Positions 8,104 to 16,611 of a stretch of DNA of 53,815 nucleotides are shown here, piece by piece. Position 1 is the first letter of the stretch. Each line of letters begins with the position of its first letter. Source of the DNA: Bryobacterales bacterium. GTDB taxonomy: Bacteria > Acidobacteriota > Terriglobia > Bryobacterales > Bryobacteraceae. Below the pieces are notes generated by a model. That model was not told where the DNA came from, did no database searches, and worked only from the letters and a program-made list of their open reading frames with translations. The stretch is taken from NCBI GenBank assembly GCA_016789745.1, contig JAEUQF010000476.1, positions 1 to 53,815 on the forward strand, written 5' to 3'. The translations under genes were made by a program, and so were the position numbers.

Positions 8104-9510
8104 TCACTTTTCGCCGATAGCGTAGAGGGCGTTCGAGGTGCGCACGTAGACGCGTCCGTCTCCGATGGCGGGTGTAGCGTAGATATCGCCGTCGAATTCG
8201 TTGACGGCGAGGATCTCCCAGTCACCGGCGGCTTTGAGGACGACCACCTTGCCGTGTTCGCTGGCGACATAGACTTTGCCATCGACACCGATTGGTGAGG
8301 CGTAGTAGTCCTCCATGGCGCCGGTGAGGCGTCCCTGTTTCAGGACTTTGCCGGTTTCGGCATCCAGAGTGGTGGTGATGCCGCCGCTGCGCACCAGGTA
8401 GACGACGCCGTTATAGACGAGTGGGGTTGCGACGTCGGGCAGCGATTTTTCGAACCGCCAGCGGAGGTGGGTGTCGGTGACGTCGCCTTCACCGCCTAAT
8501 TTGACCGCGAGCATGCCGTTGCGGGCGGCGCGGCGGGTGCGGAAGAAGGTCCATTCGCGTTCGTTGAGGAGGCCATCGCGATCGAGATCGATGGCGCGCC
8601 AGGTTCCGGTGGGCTGCCAGGGTTTGGGCAATTCACTCTGGGCGAGTTTGCCGTCATTGTTCGCGTCGGCTTTTGCGGCGACTTCGGCGAAAACGGGTAG
8701 TTCCACCTGCTCGCCGGCATCGTTGCCAGTGGTCCAACCGTTGAAGAACAGCATTTCTCCGGAGATCACGGGCGCGGATTTGGGCTGGCAGGTGAGGCCT
8801 TTGACGAACCACACCGCCTCGCCATCCTTGACCGAATAGGCGGTCAGTTGATAAGAGCCGGGAGCGATGACCTGGGCGGAGCCGCCGGGGGGTGTGTAGA
8901 TGGTGGGGGTGGAATAGCCGTTGATGACGTTGCGGGGCGTCTTCCAGACGATTTTCCCGGAGCCGGCATCGACACCGATGATGTGGGCATCGGTGTCGCC
9001 ATCGACGACGAGGATGACGCGGCCTTCCGAGACGACGGGTGAAGCGACAATGCCGTGCTGGCTGTTGAAGGGGCCCAAGGGAAGTTGCCAGCGCGGGGTG
9101 CCGTCCAGGTCATAGGCGGCGAGGCCGAAGTCGGCGAAGAAGACGTAGACGCGCTTGCCGTCGCTGGCGGGCGTTGGGGCGGCGCGGTGGTTCAAGGGGT
9201 TCTGATGCTCGCGTTTGGGAGCCTGGATGGCCTGGCGCCATTGCAACTTGCCGGTGGCGCGGCTGAAGGCCATGGTCAGGAGCTGGGCGCCTTCCGCGGC
9301 GGTGAGCAGGATGCGGTCGCCGACGAGGATGGGCGAGGATTTGCCTTCGGGCAAGGGAGTCTTCCACAGCACGTTCTGTTGCGGGCCGAAGTTGGCCGGC
9401 AGGGCGCCGCAGGCGGTGCAGAGGCCGGAACCTTGGGGGCCGCGGAACTGGGGCCAGTCGGCGGCGGGTGCACCCAGAGCCAGGAGGGAACAGAGCAAAG
9501 TGCGCAGCAT
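8104..9510 (-). CDS. Secreted PQQ-like beta-propeller with an EF-hand pair
   Basis: A 468-residue exported protein: signal peptide at 1-16 (MLRTLLCSLLALGAPA), then PQQ-type propeller blades. Blade motifs include GKLQWRQ, GSGKIVWKT, GEAVWFVKG, AETGKVLKQ and the closing GRVYVRTSNALYAI. Between blades lies an insert with two calcium-loop signatures, DANNDGKLAQSE and DLDRDGLLNERE, which fit DxDxDG EF-hand loops. No catalytic residues of PQQ alcohol dehydrogenases are apparent, so a binding or scaffolding role is likelier than an enzyme. The ATG at 9510 gives a clean signal peptide. It faces away from the GH16 gene with only 43 bp between them, and its stop lies 5 nt from the feoB stop. Confidence 0.85.
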   Translation of the reverse strand: MLRTLLCSLLALGAPAADWPQFRGPQGSGLCTACGALPANFGPQQNVLWKTPLPEGKSSPILVGDRILLTAAEGAQLLTMAFSRATGKLQWRQAIQAPKREHQNPLNHRAAPTPASDGKRVYVFFADFGLAAYDLDGTPRWQLPLGPFNSQHGIVASPVVSEGRVILVVDGDTDAHIIGVDAGSGKIVWKTPRNVINGYSTPTIYTPPGGSAQVIAPGSYQLTAYSVKDGEAVWFVKGLTCQPKSAPVISGEMLFFNGWTTGNDAGEQVELPVFAEVAAKADANNDGKLAQSELPKPWQPTGTWRAIDLDRDGLLNEREWTFFRTRRAARNGMLAVKLGGEGDVTDTHLRWRFEKSLPDVATPLVYNGVVYLVRSGGITTTLDAETGKVLKQGRLTGAMEDYYASPIGVDGKVYVASEHGKVVVLKAAGDWEILAVNEFDGDIYATPAIGDGRVYVRTSNALYAIGEK

Positions 9511-9553
9511 CTTGCCAACTATAGTAATGCGCCGGGGGCTATGATGGCGGTTG

Positions 9554-10363
9554 ATGAGACGCCTGACGTTGCTAACTCTCACCGGCGCGCTGCTTGCGTT
9601 CGCCCAGCAGGACGGATTCAAGCTTGTGTGGTCGGACGAGTTCAACCGCGACGGCCGGCCGGATGCGGCCAAGTGGACGTATGAAACCGGCTTCGTTCGG
9701 AACCAGGAGTTGCAGTGGTACCAGCCGGAGAACGCCTGGTGCGAGAAGGGCTTTCTGATCATCGAGGGGCGGCGCGAGCGGAGGAAGAACTCCAACTATG
9801 ACGCTGCGAGCCGGGAGTGGCAGCGCAACCGCCCGTATGCTGAGTACACGTCGGCGTGCCTGATTACGAAGGGCATTGCGTCGTGGAAGTACGGGCGTTT
9901 TGAGATGCGAGGGCGGATCGACACGCGGGCTGGGATTTGGCCCGCTTTCTGGAGCCTGGGTGCGGAAACCGAGTGGCCCAATGGGGGCGAGGTCGACATC
10001 ATGGAGTACTACAAGGGCACGCTGCTGGCGAATTTGATCTGGGCGGCGCCGGGCGGGCCGTGGCGGACGAAGTCGTTTACCGTGAAAAAGCCGATCGGGT
10101 TGTTCCCCTCGGAGTGGGCTTCGCAGTTCCACACCTGGCGCATGGATTGGGACGAGAAGCGGATTGTGCTTTCGGTGGACGGGCAGGTGCTGAATGATGC
10201 CGATCTGGACAATGCCGGGAACCCGGATGGGACGAACGGATTCCGGCAGCCGCACTACTTGCTGTTGAACCTGGCGATTGGGGGGCAGGCGGGAGGGGAT
10301 CCATCGGGGACGAAGTTTCCGTCGCGGTTTGAGGTGGATTGGGTGCGGGTGTACCAGAAGTGA
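9554..10363 (+). CDS. Glycoside hydrolase family 16 (laminarinase/beta-glucanase type)
   Basis: A secreted 269-residue enzyme: signal peptide at 1-17, then a beta-jelly-roll. The catalytic motif GGEVDIMEY places nucleophile E146, D148 and acid/base E151, matching the GH16 ExDxxE signature. Other family marks are WSDEFN near the start, GRFEMRGRIDTRAGIWPAFW before the active site, and FEVDWVRVYQK at the end. It should cleave internal beta-1,3 or beta-1,3-1,4 glucan bonds; the ExDxxE form with an inserted residue favours laminarinase-like enzymes. Substrate is inferred only. The ATG at 9554 was preferred to a TTG immediately before it. Confidence 0.92.
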   Translation: MRRLTLLTLTGALLAFAQQDGFKLVWSDEFNRDGRPDAAKWTYETGFVRNQELQWYQPENAWCEKGFLIIEGRRERRKNSNYDAASREWQRNRPYAEYTSACLITKGIASWKYGRFEMRGRIDTRAGIWPAFWSLGAETEWPNGGEVDIMEYYKGTLLANLIWAAPGGPWRTKSFTVKKPIGLFPSEWASQFHTWRMDWDEKRIVLSVDGQVLNDADLDNAGNPDGTNGFRQPHYLLLNLAIGGQAGGDPSGTKFPSRFEVDWVRVYQK

Positions 10364-10390
10364 AGGGGGGAACCCAACCCTGCGGGTCAC

Positions 10391-10452
10391 ACGTCCTATA
10401 TTTCATCCGTACAACGTTGCAATCTACATTGCATGATAATGAAATAGGACGT
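10391..10452 (+). promoter_or_regulatory. Nested inverted repeats forming a leader stem-loop before the S55 peptidase gene
   Basis: The outer arm ACGTCCTATATTTCAT (10391-10406) pairs with ATGAAATAGGACGT (10439-10452): 14 base pairs with a 2-nt bulge. Inside lies a second perfect hairpin, TGCAAT (10418-10423) with ATTGCA (10428-10433) around CTAC. The element is AT-rich against a GC-rich background. The only plausible ribosome site, AGGA (10446-10449), is inside the outer 3' arm, 11 nt before the GTG start, so folding of an RNA would hide it. It could be an RNA switch, or a double DNA operator; the sequence alone cannot decide. Confidence 0.6.
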
Positions 10453-10460
10453 CGCACGCT

Positions 10461-12320
10461 GTGAGATTGACAATCCTCTTGCCCTTTCTGTGCGCTGGCG
10501 CGCTGTTAAGCCAGCAGACACCTGATACAACCCAGGTCCGCCCGAAGGCTGGACCCGTGGGCACGCTGCCGATCAGCGCCATCAAACCAGGCATGGAAGC
10601 CACGGCTTGGACCGTGTTCGAAGGAACGACGCCGGAAGCCGTCCCGATTGAAATTCTGGGCGTTTTGAAGAATTCGCTCGGCCCGCACAGCGACATGATT
10701 CTATGCCGGATGGGCGGACGCGCGCAGCGTACGAACGTGGCCGGCGGCATGTCGGGCTCGCCTGTCTATATTGATGGAAAGCTAATCGGGGCGGTTGGAT
10801 TCCGGCTTTCGCAGTTCTCGCCGGACGCCATCTGCGGCATCACGCCGATCAACGAGATGCTGGAGATCAACACGTACGACAAGTCGCGTCCGAGCGATGC
10901 CAAGGGTCCGCAGGATCCTCCGAAACGGGCGGCGGTGGACGTGCCGGGGGAGATGATCCAGCATGTTCTGGCGGCCGGCAGTGCGCCTACGCCGGCATCT
11001 GCGGGCGGCTATCAACTGGTGCCGATCGAGACGCCTTTGACGTTGTCGGGCTTTCACGGCGTGGCGCTGAAGGAATTCGGTCCGCTGCTGTCGCAGATGG
11101 GGTTGACGGCGGTGCAGGGCGGGGGATCGGGCAGTCTGCATGCGGCCAAGCCGGCCAGCGGATGGCAGAACGCCCTGCAGCCGGGTGAAGCGATCGCCGG
11201 GGTGCTGGTGTCGGGCGACATGTCGATCACGGGTTTGGGCACTGTGTCGTATAACGACGGCAAGCGTGTGCTGGGCTTCGGGCACCCGTTCTTCAATCTG
11301 GGCCCGGTGGAGATGCCGATGGCGAAGGGCGAAGTGGTTTGGACGCTGGCGTCGGCCTTCCAGCCCAACAAGATTGCGAACGCGACGGATATCGTTGGTG
11401 CTTTGAAGCAGGACCGGCACGCGGGCATCATGGGTGTCCTGGGCGATACGGCGGACATGGTTCCGGTGACGCTGCAGGTGCGCAGCTACGGCTCGTCCAA
11501 CCAACTGGAGAGGACCAAGGACTACAAGTTCAACGTATTTGTGCAACAGAAGTGGACGCCGTTCCTGATGATGCTGACGCTGTTCAACTCGATTAGCCAG
11601 ACCAACGAATTCAGCGATGAAGTGACGTACCGGTTCAATGGGGACGTGCAGTTGCAGGACGGCAGCTTCAATATCTCGACGATGCTGGCGCCGAGCGAGA
11701 TGCCGGTTCCGGCTCCGATGCTGCTGGCCGGCTGGTGGGCGGACAAGTTCAACCGGCTGTTTGGCAACGCCGTGCAGATGCCGAAGCTGAAGAGCGTGAA
11801 GGCGACGGTGGATCTGCTGCCCAAGCGCCGCATCGCGACCATTGAGAATGCCTGGCTGGCGCAACAGGAAGTGTCGGCGGGCGGGGAACTGAGCGGGAAG
11901 GTGTTCCTGCGGCCGTACCGCGGCGAGCGCATCATGCGCGACTTCAAGATCCAGATTCCGGCCAGCCTGCCGAAGGGCGATCACCGGCTGCTGCTGAGCG
12001 ACGCCGATACTCTGAACAGGATCCAATCGGCTGCTCCGATGGCGAACCGCTTCATGGACCTGCCGCAGACGGTATCGCTGATCAACCAGGAACGCAGCAA
12101 CAACCGGCTGTATGTGTCGGTGGTGGAAAACCGGCCGACGGTGGTGACGGACGATAAGACGATGCCGAGTCTTCCGGCTTCGGTGTTGAACGTCATGCAG
12201 TCGGGGCAGACGCAGAACCGGCCGTTCGTGACTTCGGCGGAAAGTGCGTCGGAGAAGTTGGCGATTCCCTTCGACCTTGTGGTCAACGGCAGTTACAACC
12301 TGAAAATCACCGTAAAGTAA
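10461..12320 (+). CDS. Secreted SpoIVB-like (S55) peptidase domain protein
   Basis: A 619-residue exported protein: signal peptide at about 1-18, then an S55-like domain. The serine motif GGMSGSPVYIDGKLIGAVGF (residues 95-114) closely resembles the end of the SpoIVB peptidase. The histidine motif is in VLGFGHPFFNLG, with H275, preceded by GLGTVSYNDGKR. In SpoIVB the His motif comes before the Ser motif; here the order is reversed. The C-terminal 300 residues are beta-rich and unassigned. Start is GTG at 10461, with AGGA 11 nt upstream buried in a stem-loop. It is followed after 3 nt by the propeller gene, so the two are probably co-transcribed. Actual protease activity is not proven by sequence. 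Confidence 0.82.
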   Translation: MRLTILLPFLCAGALLSQQTPDTTQVRPKAGPVGTLPISAIKPGMEATAWTVFEGTTPEAVPIEILGVLKNSLGPHSDMILCRMGGRAQRTNVAGGMSGSPVYIDGKLIGAVGFRLSQFSPDAICGITPINEMLEINTYDKSRPSDAKGPQDPPKRAAVDVPGEMIQHVLAAGSAPTPASAGGYQLVPIETPLTLSGFHGVALKEFGPLLSQMGLTAVQGGGSGSLHAAKPASGWQNALQPGEAIAGVLVSGDMSITGLGTVSYNDGKRVLGFGHPFFNLGPVEMPMAKGEVVWTLASAFQPNKIANATDIVGALKQDRHAGIMGVLGDTADMVPVTLQVRSYGSSNQLERTKDYKFNVFVQQKWTPFLMMLTLFNSISQTNEFSDEVTYRFNGDVQLQDGSFNISTMLAPSEMPVPAPMLLAGWWADKFNRLFGNAVQMPKLKSVKATVDLLPKRRIATIENAWLAQQEVSAGGELSGKVFLRPYRGERIMRDFKIQIPASLPKGDHRLLLSDADTLNRIQSAAPMANRFMDLPQTVSLINQERSNNRLYVSVVENRPTVVTDDKTMPSLPASVLNVMQSGQTQNRPFVTSAESASEKLAIPFDLVVNGSYNLKITVK

Positions 12321-12323
12321 TCA

Positions 12324-14507
12324 ATGAACATCACTCTCGTTCTTGGGCTCAGCCTGGCGCTGGCGGGCCACGCTGCGGACACGCGGTTCTGGCAGCAGTA
12401 TGATCCAGCCGACTATGAGAAGGCGACGCTGAAGCAACTGGCACTGCGCAGCGACGGCCGCCTGACGCTGGCTCCGGTTTTTAAGGAACTGCACGACACG
12501 TCGACGCCGTATCTGTGGGCGGTGGCCAGCGACAGCAAGGGAAATCTGTATGCCGGGGGCGGTGCTCCGGGCGCGGCGGCGGCGAAGCTGTTCCATGTGG
12601 ATCCGGCTGGGAAGGCGCGCACGCTGGCCGAACTGCCGGGCCTGGAGGTTCACGCGATCGCGATCGACCGCCAGGACCGCGTGTATGCGGCGACGAGCCC
12701 GGACGGCAAGGTGTATCGCGTGGACGGCAACGGTAAGGCGGACGTCTTCTACGATCCGAAGGCCAAGTACATCTGGGCGATGGCGTTCGGCCCGGCTGGT
12801 GACCTTTACGTTGCGACGGGAGACAAGGGCGAAATCCACAAAGTGAACGCGGCGGGCCAGGGTGCGGTGTTTTTCCAGAGCGATGAGACGCACGCGCGGT
12901 CGATGGTGATCGACAAGCAGGGCAACCTGATCATTGGCACCGAGCCGGCAGGTCTGGTGCTGCGGGTGAACGCGAAGGGGGAAGGCTTCGTGCTGCACCA
13001 ATCGTCGAAGAGGGAGGTGACGGCCGTTGCCGTTGCCGCCGATGGCGTGGTGTACGCGGCCGCGGTGGGGAATAAGGCCCCGGCCACGGCGCCACCGCCG
13101 CCGCAGATTCCGATTGCCGCACCGGTAGCCGCGCCTGCCGCAGCGGCCGCCCGCCCGCAGCCTGTACCGCCGCCCACGATCGCTCCGGCGCCTTCGATTG
13201 GCGGCGGTTCGGAATTGATCCGCATAGATACGGATGGGGCGCCGCGGCGGATCTGGTCGCACAGCACGGATTTGGTTTACAGCATCGGGCTGGATGCTCG
13301 GCAGCGGCCGGTCCTCGGCACCGGCAATCGCGGGCGGATTTACCGGGTCGACTCCCCGCAGCTGTTTACGACTCTGGTCAGCTCCACTTCTACACAGATC
13401 ACGGCGCTGGCCCCTGGACTGAATGGTGCCCTGTATGCCGTGACGGCGAATATCGGCAAGATCTTCCGGCTGGGCCCGGAGACAGAGAAGGAGGGGACGC
13501 TGGAGAGCGATGTGCTCGATTCCGGAGCGTTCTCCTATTGGGGGCGCGCGCGTTGGGAGGGGGATGCTGCCGGCGGGCAGATCACGCTGGAGACGCGGAG
13601 CGGCAATCTCGACCGGCCGCAGAAGAACTGGAGTGCGTGGAGCGCGGTGCCGCTGACTAAGGACAGCGGCCGGATGGCCTCGCCGGCGGCGCGTTTTCTG
13701 CAGTACCGGCTGAAACTGAGCGCGGGCACTGGCACTGGCACGCCGTCTCCGTCGGTGACGATGGTGGAACTGGCGTATCTGAGCAAGAACGTCGCGCCGG
13801 TGGTGCAGGCGGTGGAAAGCACGCCTGCCAACTACAGATTTCCGGCCAGCAGCAGCGCGGTTTCGAGCGGCACACCGGCCACCATCAATCTGCCTGCGAT
13901 TGGGCAGCGGAGCCGCTCGGGGGGCGGCCTGTCGTTGGATTCGGCCTCGTCCACGCTCAATCATGCGAAGGGCTGGATCGGGGCTCGCTGGAGTGCCAAT
14001 GATGAAAACGGCGACACGCTGGTGTTCAAGCTGGAGATCCGCGGCCAAGGGGAGAGCGAATGGAAACTGCTGAAGGATCAGTTGCGCGACCGGCACTATA
14101 GCTGGGACTCGACGGCCTTCGCGGACGGCAACTACCAGGTGCGGGTGACGGCTTCGGACGCGCCGGGCAATCCGCCGAACGACGCGCTGACGGCGCAGTT
14201 GGAAAGCGAGCCCTTTCTGGTGGACAATACGGCCCCGCAGATCGCGAATCTGACGGCCGCGATGGAGAATGGCAAGCTGACGGTGCGCTGGCAGGCTCGT
14301 GACAAGGCCAGCGTGATCGAGCGGGCGGAGTATTCGCTGAACGGGGGCGAATGGACGGTGGCGCAGCCGGTATCGCGTCTGGCCGATTCGCTGACGCTGG
14401 ACTACGTTCTGAGCCTGAGCCGACCCTCGGCGGGCGAGGTTACCGTTGCGGTCCGCATCACCGATGAGTTCGAGAACCAGACGGTGGACAAGGCCACGGT
14501 AAAATAA
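12324..14507 (+). CDS. Secreted beta-propeller protein with fibronectin-like C-terminus
   Basis: A 727-residue exported protein with a signal peptide (MNITLVLGLSLALAGHAA). Residues about 55-370 show a propeller built from repeats such as SDSKGNLYAGG, DRQDRVYAATSPDGKVYRV, GPAGDLYVATGDKGEIHKV and DKQGNLIIGTEPAGLVLRV. One blade is interrupted by a Pro/Ala-rich linker (about residues 252-290). The C-terminal part has beta-sandwich modules, with NDENGDTLVFKLEIRG and VDNTAPQIANL typical of fibronectin III/Ig-like folds. No catalytic motif is seen. It starts 3 nt after the S55 gene and ends 7 nt before recG. A partner or substrate-presenting role for the peptidase is inference from this linkage. Confidence 0.8.
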   Translation: MNITLVLGLSLALAGHAADTRFWQQYDPADYEKATLKQLALRSDGRLTLAPVFKELHDTSTPYLWAVASDSKGNLYAGGGAPGAAAAKLFHVDPAGKARTLAELPGLEVHAIAIDRQDRVYAATSPDGKVYRVDGNGKADVFYDPKAKYIWAMAFGPAGDLYVATGDKGEIHKVNAAGQGAVFFQSDETHARSMVIDKQGNLIIGTEPAGLVLRVNAKGEGFVLHQSSKREVTAVAVAADGVVYAAAVGNKAPATAPPPPQIPIAAPVAAPAAAAARPQPVPPPTIAPAPSIGGGSELIRIDTDGAPRRIWSHSTDLVYSIGLDARQRPVLGTGNRGRIYRVDSPQLFTTLVSSTSTQITALAPGLNGALYAVTANIGKIFRLGPETEKEGTLESDVLDSGAFSYWGRARWEGDAAGGQITLETRSGNLDRPQKNWSAWSAVPLTKDSGRMASPAARFLQYRLKLSAGTGTGTPSPSVTMVELAYLSKNVAPVVQAVESTPANYRFPASSSAVSSGTPATINLPAIGQRSRSGGGLSLDSASSTLNHAKGWIGARWSANDENGDTLVFKLEIRGQGESEWKLLKDQLRDRHYSWDSTAFADGNYQVRVTASDAPGNPPNDALTAQLESEPFLVDNTAPQIANLTAAMENGKLTVRWQARDKASVIERAEYSLNGGEWTVAQPVSRLADSLTLDYVLSLSRPSAGEVTVAVRITDEFENQTVDKATVK

Positions 14508-14514
14508 GCGCGAC

Positions 14515-16608
14515 GTGGATCTGAACACGCCGCTGGAGTACGTGAAGGGCATCGGGCCGGCTCGCGCCGCGATGCTGCAGGGGAAGGGTCTTCTGACGGT
14601 GGAGGACTTGCTTTCCTATGCGCCGTTCCGCTACGAAGACCGCACGAACATCAAGTCCATCGCGCAGTTGGCGCCCGGGGAGATGGCGACGGTCATCGCA
14701 GAGGTGGCGCATGTCAAATCGCAGCGCATCCGAGGGCGGATGGGGCTGTTTGAAGCGACGTTCCGCGACTCGTCGCATAGCGTTCTGCTTGGGAAGTGGT
14801 TTCACGGCGACTATCTGAAGTCGGTGCTGGTGCCGGGCCTGCGGGTGGCCCTTTACGGGAAGATCGAACTCGATTCGTTTCGAGGCGAACTGTCGATCCT
14901 GCATCCGGAATTCGAGGTTCTGTCCGGGGACGATGATTCGGAGTCGGCCATTCATTTGGGGCGGATCGTGCCGATCCACGAGGCGGCGGGGAAGGTGTCG
15001 GCGCGGGTGCTGCGGACGCTGCTGTACCGGATCTGCGAAAACATGGGCACGCTGCCGGACGCGCTGCCGGAAGAGGTGCGGCAGCGGATGAAGCTGCCCA
15101 ACTACACGACGGCGGTGCGCAACCTGCACTTCCCTCCGCCGAACGAAGATCTGCGCCTGCTGAATGAGTTTCGCTCGCCGGCGCAGTTCCGGTTGATCTT
15201 CGAAGAGTTTTTCTGGATGCAGGCCGGGTTGCAGTTGCGGCGTTCGAAGGTCCGGTTGCAGCCTGGGATTGCGTTCGAGTTGTCGGATCGGGCTCGCGAA
15301 CAGATCAAGGCGATGCTGCCGTTCAAGCCGACCGGGGCGCAGAAGCGGGTGCTGGGCGAGATTGCCAAGGACATGGCAGCGCCGCATCCGATGAACCGGA
15401 TGCTGCAGGGGGACGTGGGGTCAGGCAAGACGCTGGTGGCTGCCGAAGCGGCGATCATCGCGATTGAAAATAAGTACCAGGTGGCGGTGCTGGCGCCGAC
15501 GGAGATTCTGGCGACGCAGCATTACTTTTACTTTCGCAATCTGTTCCAGAAGCTGGGGTACAGCATCGCGCTGGTGACGGGGAGCCTGTCGGCGCGGGAG
15601 AAGACGAAGATCAAGGAGTTGATCGCGGCGGGGCTGATCCAGATCAGCATCGGCACGCATGCGCTGCTGGAAGAGGATGTATCGTATCACCGGCTGGGGC
15701 TGGCCATTGTGGACGAACAGCATCGTTTTGGAGTGATGCAGCGGCTGCGGCTGATTGAGAAGGGCGTGACGCCGGACGTGTTGGTGATGACTGCGACGCC
15801 GATCCCGCGGACGCTGTCGATGACGCTTTACGGAGACTTGGATGTGTCGATCATTGACGAGCTGCCTCCGGGGAGGAAGCCGATAGTGACGCGGCATGTT
15901 CCGGAGACGCGGATTGAAGAGGTGTGGAGTTTCGTGAAGCGCGAGATCGACGCGGGGCGGCAGGCCTATGTGGTGTATCCGGTGATTGAGGAGTCGGAAA
16001 CCGCGGCGTTGAAAGCGGCGGAGAAGATGCACCAGCATCTGAGCGAGATCGTGTTCCCGGGCATGCCAGTGGGGCTGCTGCACGGCCGGATGCCGACCGA
16101 TGTGAAGGAGCAGACGATGCAGGCGTTTAAACGGGGCGAGACGCGGATGCTGGTGTCGACCACGGTGATCGAAGTTGGGGTGGACGTGCCCAACGCGACG
16201 GTAATGGTGATCGAGCAGGCGGAACGTTTCGGCTTGGCGCAGTTGCACCAGCTGCGCGGGCGGGTGGGCCGCGGCGGCCACCAGAGCTACTGCATCCTGG
16301 TGACGGGCAAGCTGAACGATACGGGGCGCGAGCGCATTCGCACGCTGGTGGATTCCACCGATGGGTTTTATATCTCCGAGATGGACTTGAAGCTGCGCGG
16401 CCCGGGTGAGTTCTTCGGTACCAAGCAGAGCGGGCTGCCGGCGTTGCGCATCGCCAACCTTCTGCGGGATACCGAGATTCTGGAGCTGGCGCGGCGCGAG
16501 GCGGCGGCGTATCTGGATGAGGCGGGCGATGCCGAGGAGCGCAACCGCGTGATCGCGTATCTGCGGGATCACTGGCAGGCGCGGTACGGATTGTCGCGAG
16601 TGGGGTAA
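14515..16608 (+). CDS. recG: ATP-dependent DNA helicase RecG
   Basis: Cytosolic branch-migrating helicase that remodels stalled forks and Holliday junctions; 697 residues, normal length. The N-terminal wedge/OB region (about 1-240) starts with the helix-hairpin-helix-like VKGIGPARAAML. Motif I GDVGSGKT lies at residues 299-306, followed by the PTEILATQHY motif Ia, a DEQH box (VDEQHRFGV), motif III TATPIPRTL, and the C-terminal lobe with TTVIEVGVDVPNA and QLRGRVGRG. The TRG segment before the C-terminus is present. The start is GTG at 14515, 7 nt behind the propeller gene's stop; no other good start is nearby. It sits in a run of genes led by secreted proteins, an unusual setting for recG. Confidence 0.96.
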   Translation: MDLNTPLEYVKGIGPARAAMLQGKGLLTVEDLLSYAPFRYEDRTNIKSIAQLAPGEMATVIAEVAHVKSQRIRGRMGLFEATFRDSSHSVLLGKWFHGDYLKSVLVPGLRVALYGKIELDSFRGELSILHPEFEVLSGDDDSESAIHLGRIVPIHEAAGKVSARVLRTLLYRICENMGTLPDALPEEVRQRMKLPNYTTAVRNLHFPPPNEDLRLLNEFRSPAQFRLIFEEFFWMQAGLQLRRSKVRLQPGIAFELSDRAREQIKAMLPFKPTGAQKRVLGEIAKDMAAPHPMNRMLQGDVGSGKTLVAAEAAIIAIENKYQVAVLAPTEILATQHYFYFRNLFQKLGYSIALVTGSLSAREKTKIKELIAAGLIQISIGTHALLEEDVSYHRLGLAIVDEQHRFGVMQRLRLIEKGVTPDVLVMTATPIPRTLSMTLYGDLDVSIIDELPPGRKPIVTRHVPETRIEEVWSFVKREIDAGRQAYVVYPVIEESETAALKAAEKMHQHLSEIVFPGMPVGLLHGRMPTDVKEQTMQAFKRGETRMLVSTTVIEVGVDVPNATVMVIEQAERFGLAQLHQLRGRVGRGGHQSYCILVTGKLNDTGRERIRTLVDSTDGFYISEMDLKLRGPGEFFGTKQSGLPALRIANLLRDTEILELARREAAAYLDEAGDAEERNRVIAYLRDHWQARYGLSRVG

Positions 16609-16611
16609 GGC

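Noticed and set aside
9518..9525. ACTATAGT palindrome as a two-way -10 box between the propeller and GH16 genes
   Set aside because: No -35 element is found at the right spacing on either strand.
12321..14552. Long minus-strand open frame opposite the propeller gene, very Arg/His-rich
   Set aside because: Composition is an antisense artefact, while the + frame has a signal peptide and propeller repeats.
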